A stretch of DNA of 64,000 nucleotides from Bryobacterales bacterium (GCA_028819575.1 JAPPLB010000093.1:17725-81724); one strand, 5' to 3'. Shown: positions 45,027 through 53,899, counted from the first letter of the stretch. Program-made: numbers and translations. The notes: generated by a model from the sequence alone, not told the origin.

Positions 45027-45944
45027 ATGCCCGCGGCTCCCCGGTTGTCGATCGTGGTCCCTGTTCGGGATGAGCAGGATACGGTCCATGAACTGGCGGC
45101 AAGGATCGCCGGAGCCGTCAAGGACGAGTACGAACTCATCTTCATCGACGACGGCAGCACGGACGACACCTGGAAACGGTTAGTGGAACTCCACCAGCCG
45201 GACCGGGTCCGACTGTTGCGCTTTCGCAGGCACTCCGGGAAGACGCCCGCGTTGATGGCCGGGTTCCGCGCGGCGCGGGGAGAAACGATCGTAACGCTGG
45301 ACGGCGATCTGCAGGACGACCCTGCCGAGATTCCCCGCTTCGTCGCCAAGCTCGGCGAGGGTTACGACCTGGTCACGGGCTGGAAGAAGCAGCGCCGCGA
45401 TCCCCTGATCAAAGTGATCTCGTCGCGGCTGTTCAACTTCGCCGCGCGGCTCTCGACGGGTCTGCGGCTCCATGACATCAATTGCGGATTCAAAGCCATG
45501 CGGGGCGAAGCGGCGCGCTCGCTGCGCATCCACGGTGACCTGCACCGCTTCATTCCCGTTCTGGCGGCCGCCCGAGGCTTCCGGGTCACCGAGATCGAGG
45601 TCACCCACCATCCGCGCCGCCACGGCCGCTCCAAGTACGGCATCGAACGGATGTTCAGGGGCCTGTTCGACCTGCTGACGGTCGCGCTGGCGACCCGGTT
45701 GCTCAAGCGGCCGGCGCAGGGGTTCGCCTGGGTGGATCTCGCTTTTCTGGCGCTGGCGCTCCTCTTGCTCGGAGGGTTGATCGCACAGGGCGCCGGGACG
45801 CCGCCGCTCGTCGCCGCGGGCGCGGTCCTTATTGTGGCGAGGTTCGTCTTCAGGGCCGCGGGCCGGGCGGCGGAGCGTGTCGCGTCCACGGGAGCGCCGG
45901 ACCCGGAGCTTCCCAGATATGCGATCCAGGAGAGGCTCGACTGA
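45027..45944 (+). CDS. Family 2 glycosyltransferase with C-terminal membrane helices
   Basis: The 305-residue protein has the GT2 catalytic domain (LSIVVPVRDEQDTVHE; IFIDDGSTDDTW; VTLDGDLQDDP, the metal-binding DxD-like motif) and DINCGFKAMR, typical of dolichol/undecaprenyl-phosphate sugar transferases such as ArnC, GtrB and DPMS. Two membrane helices follow (about 235-275). It likely moves a sugar from a nucleotide donor to a lipid carrier. The next gene, an LPG-synthase-TM protein, is a frequent partner. Confidence 0.85.
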   Translation: MPAAPRLSIVVPVRDEQDTVHELAARIAGAVKDEYELIFIDDGSTDDTWKRLVELHQPDRVRLLRFRRHSGKTPALMAGFRAARGETIVTLDGDLQDDPAEIPRFVAKLGEGYDLVTGWKKQRRDPLIKVISSRLFNFAARLSTGLRLHDINCGFKAMRGEAARSLRIHGDLHRFIPVLAAARGFRVTEIEVTHHPRRHGRSKYGIERMFRGLFDLLTVALATRLLKRPAQGFAWVDLAFLALALLLLGGLIAQGAGTPPLVAAGAVLIVARFVFRAAGRAAERVASTGAPDPELPRYAIQERLD

Positions 45945-45992
45945 GTCCGAGGCATCCGCCTGACAGCGACGAAAAGAGCACGAGATTCCCGC

Positions 45993-46907
45993 TTGCAACG
46001 CGCCGTTCAGGTCCTGAAGTATCTCGTCCCGGTGGTCATCGCGTTCTTCATCGGAAGGGTCATCTATCAGAACTGGCAGGAGGTGCGGAATGCGGCCTGG
46101 AGTTTCCGACCTATCGAGCTTTCGGCTTCGTTCCTGCTGACCGGCTGGTGGTTCGTGCTGCGGCCCCGCGTGTGGGGATTCGTCCTGGACCACTTCGGCC
46201 ACAAGCTCACTTTCCACCAGGCGTTCCAAGTGGTGCGAAAAGCGGAGCTGAGCCGTTACGTGCCCGGCACGATCTGGCAGTACGTCAGCCGCATCTACCT
46301 GGCCGGCCGCTACGGCGTGCCCACCCATGCGACCATCGCCACCACGCTGGTGGAAACGGTCATTCTGTTTCTGGCGTCGCTGATTCCCGCCCTGTGGTTC
46401 CTGTCGGAAACGCTGCCGTCGCTGAACCGCTATCACCTGATCATGTTGTGGATCATCCCGATCGCGGCCTTCGTTGCGATCCACCCCGGGGTTCTGAACT
46501 TCTGGGCGAAACGCCTCTCCCGACGGCTCAAGCAGGACTATGAACCGCTGAAGATCCGCTGGCTGACGATGGCGGGCATCTGGGCGTTCCTGCTGCTGAG
46601 CTGGCTGATCTTCGGGACCGCGGCCGCGCTCTTCGTCCGCGGAGTGCTCGCGACGCCGTGGGGAATGATTCCGCAGCTCGCGAGCGACTACGCGCTTTCC
46701 TGGGTGGTGGGCATGATCTCGATGATCGCGCCCGCCGGGATGGGCATTCGCGACGGCATGTTCGGCCTGCTCGTGGGACAGCGCATCGGCATCGGCACCG
46801 CCATGACCGTCGCCATCGGCCTGCGGCTGTGGCTGACGCTGACCGAGCTGGCCTGGACCTTCGGCGGCCTGTGGTTTTTGGGGCGGGGAAAAAGCCGTGT
46901 TTCGTGA
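45993..46907 (+). CDS. Integral membrane protein (LPG-synthase TM / UPF0104-like)
   Basis: The 304-residue product starts at TTG and has about seven to eight membrane helices. SRYVPGTIWQYVSRIYLAGRYGVP and the IAPAGMGIRDGMFGLL segment are marks of the lysylphosphatidylglycerol synthase transmembrane family, which handles lipid-linked substrates. Paired with the GT2 gene 48 bases upstream it likely belongs to a glycolipid pathway. The last codons (KSRVS and the TGA) are made of the first heptamers of an intergenic array, so the native C-terminus may have been altered. Confidence 0.8.
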   Translation: MQRAVQVLKYLVPVVIAFFIGRVIYQNWQEVRNAAWSFRPIELSASFLLTGWWFVLRPRVWGFVLDHFGHKLTFHQAFQVVRKAELSRYVPGTIWQYVSRIYLAGRYGVPTHATIATTLVETVILFLASLIPALWFLSETLPSLNRYHLIMLWIIPIAAFVAIHPGVLNFWAKRLSRRLKQDYEPLKIRWLTMAGIWAFLLLSWLIFGTAAALFVRGVLATPWGMIPQLASDYALSWVVGMISMIAPAGMGIRDGMFGLLVGQRIGIGTAMTVAIGLRLWLTLTELAWTFGGLWFLGRGKSRVS

Positions 46908-47031
46908 TTCGTGTCTCGTGTTTCGTGACCCCAAAACCAGGCGGGCGGTAGGGCCGTTGCTCCAAGGCAACATGAAAAGCCGTGCCTCGTGTTTCGTGTT
47001 TCGTGTCTCGTGAAAAACCGGTTGGCCGGGC
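46889..47031. repeat. Heptamer/module mosaic array 1
   Basis: AAAAAGCCGTG is followed by TTTCGTG, ATTCGTG, TCTCGTG and TTTCGTG, a GGGCCGTTGCTCC module, a second AAAAGCCGTG with four heptamers, and a cut GGTTGGCCGGGCTT module that ends at MITE copy 3. The first heptamers form the end of the preceding gene. Confidence 0.85.
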
Positions 47032-47240
47032 TTAACCTGCATTTCTCACCACCCGACGGTCGAAGCACGCGATACGACCGCCAGGACTTCGTTGCGCTTG
47101 CTTGCCGTGCTCAATGTACTGTTCAAGTACGCCTGCGCGCGCCAAGCGGCTCGCGCCTTTTTCCTCCGCCCGGCTTGCGCCTAGTCCTGACGGCCCTCTC
47201 ACCCACTTCGCCTCGCCTCGTGGTGAGACATGCAGGTTAA
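47032..47240. mobile_element. MITE-like element, full copy 3 (209 bp, TTAA duplication)
   Basis: Core ends as in copy 1, but both borders are TTAA instead of CTAG. The matched change at both ends shows that the tetranucleotide is a target duplication and not part of the element. Confidence 0.88.
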
Positions 47241-47301
47241 GGAAATTATTGATTCAGAGCACCACACGCCCTGGACATGGAGTTGACTTCATATGTACTG
47301 A

Positions 47302-47679
47302 ATGCCATATTGTGGGGTGAGCTGGGTTGTCGAAATTGCCGACGAGTTCGAGCCGGAGTTCGACGCGCTCCCCGAAGATGCGCAGACAGAGATATTGGCG
47401 CTGTCGCGGTTATTGCAGCAGTTCGGACCGCGTCTCGGGCGACCTCGGGTTGACACGCTCAACGGCTCACGCCACAAGAACATGAAGGAACTGCGGTTCC
47501 ATACGGCGGATGGCCAATGGCGGGTGGCCTTTGCCTTCGACACGAAACGGAAAGCCGTCCTGCTCGTGGCTGGAGACAAATCCGGAGGCAGCGAAAAACG
47601 GTTCTACCGCCGGCTGATCCGCAAGGCCGATGATCGTTTTGACGAGCTTCTCTCCCGTTTGAAGAAAGAAGGCAAGTAA
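47302..47679 (+). CDS. RelE/HigB-like toxin (Gp49 family)
   Basis: The 125-residue basic protein matches the phage-derived Gp49/HigB group: EIADEFEPEFDALPEDAQ, then RPRVDTLNGSRHKNMKELRF, GQWRVAFAFD and FYRRLIRKADDRFDELL. These ribosome-dependent mRNases are held inactive by an antitoxin. A GTG at 47317 is an alternative start. The XRE antitoxin gene follows after 2 bases, with toxin first as in HigBA modules. The gene starts 61 bases after MITE copy 3. Confidence 0.85.
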   Translation: MPYCGVSWVVEIADEFEPEFDALPEDAQTEILALSRLLQQFGPRLGRPRVDTLNGSRHKNMKELRFHTADGQWRVAFAFDTKRKAVLLVAGDKSGGSEKRFYRRLIRKADDRFDELLSRLKKEGK

Positions 47680-47681
47680 CG

Positions 47682-48008
47682 ATGTCTGTGAATGTAGAGG
47701 AAAAAATCAGCAAGCTAAGCCCCGCTCAGCGCAAAAAGGTCGAGGGGCGCGCGGCAGAGTTGATCGCTGAGGAAATGACCCTGCGCGAGCTGCGCAAGGC
47801 CCGCAAGCTTACGCAAGTACGCATGGCCCGTCAGCTTGGCATCACGCAGGACAGCGTATCGCGGCTGGAGAAGCGTAGCGATCTTCTGCTTTCCACACTG
47901 AGGAAGACCGTGGAGGCCATGGGGGGAAACTTGTCGCTGGTCGCCCAATTCCCGGATCGCGCGCCGGTCGTCCTGGCGGGGATTGCAGAGGACGACCCGC
48001 GCGGGTAA
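47682..48008 (+). CDS. XRE-family antitoxin (HigA-like)
   Basis: The 108-residue protein carries a helix-turn-helix (LRELRKARKLTQVRMARQLGITQDSVSRLEKRSDL, about 38-72), preceded by a helical region and followed by LRKTVEAMGGNLSLVAQFPD, the usual XRE antitoxin plan. It should bind the toxin and repress the shared promoter. It starts 2 bases after the toxin stop. Confidence 0.85.
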   Translation: MSVNVEEKISKLSPAQRKKVEGRAAELIAEEMTLRELRKARKLTQVRMARQLGITQDSVSRLEKRSDLLLSTLRKTVEAMGGNLSLVAQFPDRAPVVLAGIAEDDPRG

Positions 48009-48047
48009 ACCAAAGTCATGTTCCGCTGCTTGAAAAGACCTGACCGG

Positions 48048-48079
48048 CACTTCGCCGGGCCACGGGGGAGACATACAGG
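48048..48079. repeat. Degraded right end of the MITE-like element
   Basis: CACTTCGCCGGGCCACGG followed by GGGAGACATACAGG resembles the right end with several changes. Confidence 0.45.
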
Positions 48080-48090
48080 GTCGCGGCTCG

Positions 48091-49800
48091 TCAGATTCCG
48101 GCTTTCCTGCGGTAGACCTGATAGGTTCGCGTGCGCGGCTTGCTTCCGCGGTCCCACCAGGGGACACCATGAAGCGGATAGGAGTATTCCCAGACTTTCT
48201 CGAAGCGATCATCGAGGCCGCGGGGATGTCCTCCGCGCGGGTTCCAGAACACATACCAATCCACGCCGGGGTAATCGTCGAACTGGTCGTCGGGTATGCG
48301 TCCGCGGAACTGCTGATTGTGGGGCGCTTCGCTGTCGAGCAGGGCGACCCAATGCATATCGGGGATATAGAAATAGACGGCCATGCCCTTGACGTTGCGG
48401 AAAAAGGCGACCCTGTCGCCGGGGTCGAGGTTGGCCTGGAGATAGTCGATCAGGGGCTGGGTATAGGAGGCATCGCGGGTCAGTTGGCGTTCCAGCATCT
48501 GCTCGCCGCCGGAGCGGTTCCAGTTGAGGTTGGGCCAGACGACGACCCCCGCCAAGAGCGCGGCGGCGGCCCGTTTGCCGGCGGCGCGCCGGGTCTGCGC
48601 GGCCGCCAGGGCGCAGAGCAATACCGCGGCCGGCACGGTCTGATAGTAGTGCCGCGTATTCACTCTGTTCTTTCCGACGGCCACCGCGAACAAGGGCGAC
48701 AGGAACAGGACCAATCCCGCCAGCAGGGCGGCGCGGCTCCAGACTCCCCGTGAGGGCAGCTTCCGCCAGGCCCACAAGAAACCGAGCGGGACGGTCAGGC
48801 ATAGGGAGGCGAACAGCCAGAAGGCCGCGGCGGGCAGAGCCAGAATATCCGAGGCCGAGAAGAAGAACGACGAGAGGGCAAGAAGAGAGCCGCCGCCCAG
48901 CAGGGCGGTCAAGGCCGGCGGAGAAGAGGGCGCCCGGCGGCAGAACAGAAAGAAGCCGACCGGAACCAGCAGAACCAGAGGCACGGCCCGCCAGAAATCG
49001 CGGCCTCGAACCGTCAGCGCCTCAGCATAGATCTCGTCGAGCGAGCGGTCGATCGGCGGCGGCCACATGCCGGCGAACTCCCAATGCAGGAAGCGGAACT
49101 CGATGCCCAACAAGACGGCCAGGACGGCCGACAGCTTGACGAACCCCCGCAGGAACCTGCGGTCGGCCTCGATCAAGGCGAAGACGCCGAGCGCAAGCCA
49201 CATTCCCGCGAAGGCCACGTAATTCGACAGGTAGAGCATTGCGCCGTAGAGCCCGAGCCGGAGATAGAAGGCCCGCGACGCGGCGCGCTCGGGTTCGCGG
49301 AGGTAGCGGCACATCTCCAGCAGCAGCAAGGCCGCCGCCAGCAGGATGAGGACGTAATAGCGGGAGCTTCGCGCGGCGTAGAGAAAGTAGATCGACAGGA
49401 GACCGATCGAGGGAAGCATCAGCGGACGCGCCCCGCCGCCGAAGAGCACCACGCCCACGCGGTACAGAACGAACAACGTCGCCGCGCCGAGCAGGGCGAA
49501 GGGCGCCCGGGCCGACCAGGTACTGACGCCGAGCAGCTTGAACCCCACCGCGCTCACGTAGAACTGCAGCCAGCTCTGCATGGCGGGCAACAAATGGGAG
49601 TTGACGTCGTGACCGTCCGCCGCCTGCACGATCAGTTGCTCGCCGTCGAAGACGCGCGGAATCCACACGCCGCTCTCGGCCATCAAGCGCCCCCAGTTGG
49701 CGGTCGTCGTCTCGTCGCGCCACAGCGGGACGCCATCGAGGCGCCAGAAAAGCAGAAACGCCGAGAGGAGAACGAGCAGGACAGCGAGAACGTTGCGCAT
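48091..49800 (-). CDS. Membrane glycosyltransferase (ArnT/GT39-like, GT-C fold)
   Basis: From ATG 49800 the product has 569 residues with about eleven membrane helices. The first loop carries the acidic pair of GT-C enzymes in WRLDGVPLWRDETTTANW, and AARSSRYYVLILLAAALLLLEMCRYL is typical of the family. It should move a sugar from a lipid-phosphate donor to a periplasmic acceptor such as lipid A or protein. The frame remains open upstream to 49989 through a MITE end, but the signal-like MRNVLAVLLVLLSAFLLFW is the natural start. Confidence 0.8.
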   Translation of the reverse strand: MRNVLAVLLVLLSAFLLFWRLDGVPLWRDETTTANWGRLMAESGVWIPRVFDGEQLIVQAADGHDVNSHLLPAMQSWLQFYVSAVGFKLLGVSTWSARAPFALLGAATLFVLYRVGVVLFGGGARPLMLPSIGLLSIYFLYAARSSRYYVLILLAAALLLLEMCRYLREPERAASRAFYLRLGLYGAMLYLSNYVAFAGMWLALGVFALIEADRRFLRGFVKLSAVLAVLLGIEFRFLHWEFAGMWPPPIDRSLDEIYAEALTVRGRDFWRAVPLVLLVPVGFFLFCRRAPSSPPALTALLGGGSLLALSSFFFSASDILALPAAAFWLFASLCLTVPLGFLWAWRKLPSRGVWSRAALLAGLVLFLSPLFAVAVGKNRVNTRHYYQTVPAAVLLCALAAAQTRRAAGKRAAAALLAGVVVWPNLNWNRSGGEQMLERQLTRDASYTQPLIDYLQANLDPGDRVAFFRNVKGMAVYFYIPDMHWVALLDSEAPHNQQFRGRIPDDQFDDYPGVDWYVFWNPRGGHPRGLDDRFEKVWEYSYPLHGVPWWDRGSKPRTRTYQVYRRKAGI

Positions 49801-49860
49801 CAAGGGGACCGGCAATTGCGCCCTGGGAGAGCCTAGTATAGCCGACACCGGCAGATCCGC

Positions 49861-49887
49861 CTCGCCACTTTGTGAGACATGCAGGTT
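49861..49887. repeat. Right end fragment of the MITE-like element
   Basis: CTCGCCACTTTGTGAGACATGCAGG is the outer right end; the tetranucleotide after it has decayed. Confidence 0.5.
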
Positions 49888-49891
49888 CGAT

Positions 49892-51604
49892 CTACCGCAG
49901 CCCTTCCTGGCCGAACTGTTCGCGGGTGGGCAGGGCCTGGAGGTCGAGGACCGAGGTCTCACCCGACTTGACTTCAACTTTCCCGCCATAGCGAGCGAGT
50001 TTCTTTCGATATCTGGGGTCTTCGATGCTGTAACCGGCGCGGTCCGGAAACGCGAACGCCTCGTATTCGCCGGGCGGCACCGCGGTGATCTCGAATCCTC
50101 CCTCGCGCACCCGTCCCATAAGCCGGGGGTGAGCAGACGGACCCTCCCCGGCCGGCAGGAGCCGCACCGTTCTGGCAGGCGGAAGCAGGCCGCCCTTTCC
50201 GAGAAGGGCGCCCGTCGACTCGCCGTCTTCCAACTCCCTCACGGTCCCCCGGACGGTCCCCGTCGCAAAGCTCATCGTGAGAACTACATCGCCGGAAATC
50301 CCGTTCCGCGGGACGGTCAGCTTCGATCCTGGCATGGGGCGGCCGTCGATCTCGATGCCTTCGACATAGGCGCCCTTCGGGCCGAAGGCCATGAGCCGAT
50401 ACCGCCCCGGGACGGCCGTCAACTCGAACGGCCCTTCCCCGCCCATCCCCTCGACTTTCGCGAACATGCTCCGAGTGCGCCTGGTTTCCGTCGGGTCCAG
50501 GTTGTCCGCTTCCAGCCGAATCTGCGACGACCAGACCCCGCTTTCATCGCCGACGGAATCCGGCGGGTCAACGAGGACCAGCCGGCCCACGATATCGCGC
50601 TCGGCAAGAGCCTCGACCTCGACGGCCTCGACTCTTCCTTCCGACACCGTGAACGGCTGGCGGCCGAAAGCCTGGCGGCCGGTTCGACGGTCATACAGGC
50701 GCGCGACCGCCAGGTAACGCCCCGGCGGCAACCCGAACAAGGAGAACGACCCCCGTTCGGTTGTCGACCGGCTTCCGACCATCCTGACCGAACTCCCGTC
50801 CCGCCGATACACCTCGAACCGGCATGGGCTGCAAGAGATGCGCGCGTCCGGGCTCGAGACGCGGCCGTGAGCGCTGGTGGGCGGCGCCTTCACAAGGCGC
50901 ACGTCGATGCCCTGCTTCTCCTCTCCCCATTCGACCGTGACACGAGCCGCGCCGCTCAACGAGCCGGCGTTCGGATAGTAGCCCGGCGCGGCGGCGAAAC
51001 GAAGCTGGCCATCCAACCCCGGCTCTTCGGTGGGACGGACCGCGATCACATACTCGTCCGCCGACAGCCCGAAGATGCGGTACACGCCGCGATCGTCCGT
51101 TCGAAAACCACCGTGAAAGCGGGTCATGCGGGAGTTCTGGTCCCGCCATCGGAGACGGCCTTCAAGGAATTGCTCCCGCAGCGCCTCGACTCTCGCGCCG
51201 ACGACAGCGCGGCCGTCTTCGTCCAGAACGCGTCCGGTGATCACCGCCGAGCGGTTGATTTGCAGGTCCAGGCCATCCAACGGCCGGCCGGAGGGAATCC
51301 GGATCCTCTTCCGCAACAACTCATGGCCGGGCGCCGCGACACCGATCTCGTATTCCCCGACCGGCGCGTTCTCGATGACAAACGAGCCATTGAAGCGGGT
51401 GAAGGCCGAGACGTTCTCGCGCTCGCGGGCCGTGACCGCCACCTTGGCGCCTCGGACCGGGACGCCCCTCTGCCCCGAAAGCACCCGTCCGCGCAACTCG
51501 ACCGTCTCGGCCGGCTGGGCCGGGCCGGCGGACTGCCCGCCGGGCTGCGCACACACCAAGCCCGCCGACGCGAGAATCGAAGCTGCAAGAACGCGAGTCC
51601 TCAT
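49892..51604 (-). CDS. Exported multi-domain CarboxypepD_reg-like protein
   Basis: The 570-residue product starts at ATG 51604 with a signal (RTRVLAASILASAGLVCAQ). It is a string of carboxypeptidase-regulatory-like beta-sandwich repeats with recurring marks such as VELRGRVLSGQRGVPVRGAKV, GSFVIENAPVGEYEIGV, AVITGRVLDEDGRAVVGARV, GVYRIFGLSADEYVIAV and GSFSLFGLPPGRYLAVARL. No catalytic domain is present, so it is likely a surface or periplasmic binding/structural protein. The start codon lies within a solo end of the MITE-like element (CTAGCCTGCATGA on the coding strand). Confidence 0.78.
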   Translation of the reverse strand: MRTRVLAASILASAGLVCAQPGGQSAGPAQPAETVELRGRVLSGQRGVPVRGAKVAVTARERENVSAFTRFNGSFVIENAPVGEYEIGVAAPGHELLRKRIRIPSGRPLDGLDLQINRSAVITGRVLDEDGRAVVGARVEALREQFLEGRLRWRDQNSRMTRFHGGFRTDDRGVYRIFGLSADEYVIAVRPTEEPGLDGQLRFAAAPGYYPNAGSLSGAARVTVEWGEEKQGIDVRLVKAPPTSAHGRVSSPDARISCSPCRFEVYRRDGSSVRMVGSRSTTERGSFSLFGLPPGRYLAVARLYDRRTGRQAFGRQPFTVSEGRVEAVEVEALAERDIVGRLVLVDPPDSVGDESGVWSSQIRLEADNLDPTETRRTRSMFAKVEGMGGEGPFELTAVPGRYRLMAFGPKGAYVEGIEIDGRPMPGSKLTVPRNGISGDVVLTMSFATGTVRGTVRELEDGESTGALLGKGGLLPPARTVRLLPAGEGPSAHPRLMGRVREGGFEITAVPPGEYEAFAFPDRAGYSIEDPRYRKKLARYGGKVEVKSGETSVLDLQALPTREQFGQEGLR

Positions 51605-51613
51605 GCAGGCTAG
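51602..51613. repeat. Solo end of the MITE-like element carrying a start codon
   Basis: On the minus strand CTAG-CCTGCATG matches the outer left end; its ATG is the start of the following gene. Confidence 0.5.
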
Positions 51614-51745
51614 CGTTCCGCCCCCGCCCAAGTGCGGATCAATCACAGCAAAAAAAGTCACGTCGCGCCTTCCGTCCTACCTCTTCCGTCCCTTCGCACC
51701 GTCCCCGTTTCGACCTATCCGTGGCGAGGATTGTGAGTTTTCACA

Positions 51746-53509
51746 TCAGCGTTCCGCTGTCAGGTCGACTTCCATCTCGAAGCCCGGCTCGACCGTGATC
51801 GTCCGGACCGCCGAGGCGGCCTCCGCCCAGGCCTCTTCATCGGAGACGTCGGCGGCGGGGTCGCGCCAGGCGGCGATCCGATACTCGCCCGGTATCACCT
51901 TTTCGAAGGCAAACACCCCGTTCTCGTCCGCCGCGGAGGAAAACGAACCGCGGGCGCCGCGCAGGCCGACGAGGAAATGCGCGCCCGCGGGCCGGGATTC
52001 CCGGCCACCGCCGCGGGCCAGGCGAACCGCGCCGAAAATCTTGGCGAACTCGGACGAAACCTGCATCTCGAGGCCGGTCATCGAGCCCGGGTGCACGGTG
52101 AAGGAGTAGTCCTCCACGAGGTAGCGGTCGCCGGGGCGCAGCGAGGCGCTGTACTCGCCCGGGGGCAGCCCGCCGTGCTCGAACGCATAGTCGGGCCCTT
52201 CGACCCGCAGGTATTCCCCGGCCCTCGGTTCGGTCCCCCTGGGATGGATTCGAACATTCAGGTTGCTCTTCTCCCCATCCGCAAACGCGACCCTGCCGCG
52301 AACGCCCGTCGGCGGGGAAGGCCGCAAACGCAGATCCATCAGATCCCGGTCGACCGTCAGCACCGCGAGCAGCCGCATGTCCCGCGTATTGGATGAGCTA
52401 TCCTGCCCGGTCTGCAAGACGTAATCCCCTTTCTCGAGCCCATCCACCCGAAACTTTCCTTCCCGAGCCACCATGAACAGGGCCCAGGAATCGCCGCCGC
52501 GGGCGGCCTTGGGCCGGATGGCGACGAAGGTCGGGTGAGGCTCTTCGTCCGTGAGCCGCTCGACGATTCCGGAAATCGAGAACACGCCGGCGTCCCCCCG
52601 CAGTTGAAAGCTCACCGACTGGGGTTCGACGCCGCCGGCGATCTCGACCTCACGAGCGTCGAGCCGGAACTTCGGCAGCCAGCCAGGGAACAGGAAGCGC
52701 ATCCGCGCCTCGAACAGGTAGCGGCCCGGCTTCAGGCCCCAGATACGGAAGTAGCCGCGGTCGTCGCTCAGCGCGCTCCCTGCCGCCCTGCCGCCCGCAC
52801 GGCCCCGCCCGAGCCGCTCCGTCGGCGCACCGGGAGCGGGCGTGAGCGTCACTTCCGCCCCTTGCACCGGCCCTCCGAAGTCGTCGCTCAGATAACCCTC
52901 GAGCACACCGGCGCGGGCGGCCAGGAAGTCAATGCTGCCGCACTCGCCCTCCGGCGGACAGGTGCGCGTGATGGTTTCCGAGTCCAGCCCGCCCGCTTTG
53001 AGCGTGTAGCAACCCTCGGCGGCGACACCGAGGGTTACACGGCCTTCGGGCACGCCCTCGATCAGATAGCGCCCCCGCGAGTCGGTCTCGGCCTGCGCGA
53101 CTACGCGCTCGGGACTGCCGGCCTTGACCTGGACGTAGGCTCCGGGCAGCGGAACGGCATCGGAGCCGTCCTGCTCGAATACCGTGCCCGAAAGGAAGGC
53201 GGCGCCCCAGGCCGCCTGGGCGAGCACCAGCGACCCGGCAAGGGCAAGGAGGAAAAAGCCGTGTTTCGTGTCTCGATAAAAAGCCGTGATTCGTGTTTCG
53301 TGTCTCGTGATTCGTGAAAACCTTGGAATTCGCGCTGGCTTGCGCCGCGCGCCAAGAAAGGCCGTGTTTCGCGTCTTGTGTCTCGTATCTCGTGAAAAAC
53401 CGGTTGGCCGGGCTTGGGGTGGCTCGGCAAAACCTCGTGTTTCGTGTTTCGTGAAAACCCGTTGGCCGGGCCTTTGGTGGCTCAAGCCGGAAACGAACCG
53501 GTCAAGCAT
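51746..53509 (-). CDS. Exported CarboxypepD_reg-like protein with a repeat-encoded N-terminus
   Basis: From about 53257 down, the protein reads FFLLALAGSLVLAQAAWGAA, a signal-peptide core and cleavage region, then repeated carboxypeptidase-regulatory-like sandwiches (SGTVFEQDGSDAVPLPGAYVQV, GRYLIEGVPEGRVTLGV, GYFRIWGLKPGRYLFEARM, GKFRVDGLEKGDYVLQTG). No in-frame ATG, GTG or TTG lies next to the signal core; the nearest starts (TTG about 53485, ATG 53509) are upstream within heptamer-module sequence, which is translated as RDTKHG, HETRIT and similar. The gene is a paralogue of the one downstream. The 5' end is therefore uncertain, and the native start may be lost. Confidence 0.65.
   Translation of the reverse strand: MLDRFVSGLSHQRPGQRVFTKHETRGFAEPPQARPTGFSRDTRHKTRNTAFLGARRKPARIPRFSRITRHETRITAFYRDTKHGFFLLALAGSLVLAQAAWGAAFLSGTVFEQDGSDAVPLPGAYVQVKAGSPERVVAQAETDSRGRYLIEGVPEGRVTLGVAAEGCYTLKAGGLDSETITRTCPPEGECGSIDFLAARAGVLEGYLSDDFGGPVQGAEVTLTPAPGAPTERLGRGRAGGRAAGSALSDDRGYFRIWGLKPGRYLFEARMRFLFPGWLPKFRLDAREVEIAGGVEPQSVSFQLRGDAGVFSISGIVERLTDEEPHPTFVAIRPKAARGGDSWALFMVAREGKFRVDGLEKGDYVLQTGQDSSSNTRDMRLLAVLTVDRDLMDLRLRPSPPTGVRGRVAFADGEKSNLNVRIHPRGTEPRAGEYLRVEGPDYAFEHGGLPPGEYSASLRPGDRYLVEDYSFTVHPGSMTGLEMQVSSEFAKIFGAVRLARGGGRESRPAGAHFLVGLRGARGSFSSAADENGVFAFEKVIPGEYRIAAWRDPAADVSDEEAWAEAASAVRTITVEPGFEMEVDLTAER
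53251..53490. repeat. Heptamer/module mosaic array 2
   Basis: Several AAAAGCCGTG units with two to five heptamers each, joined to a GGAATTCGCGCTGGCTTGCG module and two GGTTGGCCGGGC modules. It runs directly into the signal-peptide coding region of the minus-strand gene. Confidence 0.85.
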
Positions 53510-53593
53510 ACCTGCTCGCGGCCAGCGGCTCGCGCCTTGTCCCGACAGCACTCTCACGGACTTCGCCTCCCCCGGTGGTGAGATATGCGGGCT
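53500..53593. repeat. Right-half fragment of the MITE-like element
   Basis: CAAGCATACCTGCTCGCGG then CCAGCGGCTCGCGCC, ending GTGGTGAGATATGCGGG. About 94 bp of the right half with scattered changes, lying between two heptamer arrays. Confidence 0.65.
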
Positions 53594-53627
53594 GTCAGGT
53601 GTAGACGCCAACTTGCGCTCCCGGGTT

Positions 53628-53876
53628 TCAAAAAAGCCGTGTTTCGTGTCTCGTGTTTCGAAAAAAAGCCGTGATTCGTGTTTCGTGTCTCGTGTTTCGT
53701 GACCCAAAACCCCGGGGGGGCGGGGCGGCCGTGGCTCTCTAGCGGCTTGGGGGGAAGGCCGATAAAAGGCCGTGATTCGTGAAAACCTCGGAACTCGCGC
53801 TGGCTTGCGCCGCGCGGCTTAAAAGCCGTGATTCGTGATTCGTGAAAAACCGGTTGGCCGGGCTTGGGGCGGCTCT
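53628..53876. repeat. Heptamer/module mosaic array 3
   Basis: Holds AAAAAGCCGTG units with heptamers, one GGGCGGCCGTGGCTC module, one GGAACTCGCGCTGGCTTGCG module and one GGTTGGCCGGGCTTGG module, ending 24 bases before the deacetylase stop. Confidence 0.85.
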
Positions 53877-53899
53877 ACCAGGGGACGACGGACAGCAGG

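Noticed and set aside
45180..47042. Minus-strand open frame of 620 codons across the GT2 and LPG-synthase-TM genes
   Set aside because: It lies antisense to two genes with clear domains. Its translation is dominated by Arg, Gln, Pro and Glu with no domain, typical of a GC-rich antisense frame.
49697..51613. Plus-strand open frame of 638 codons
   Set aside because: Antisense to a CarboxypepD_reg protein with a proper signal peptide; no domain or ribosome binding site.
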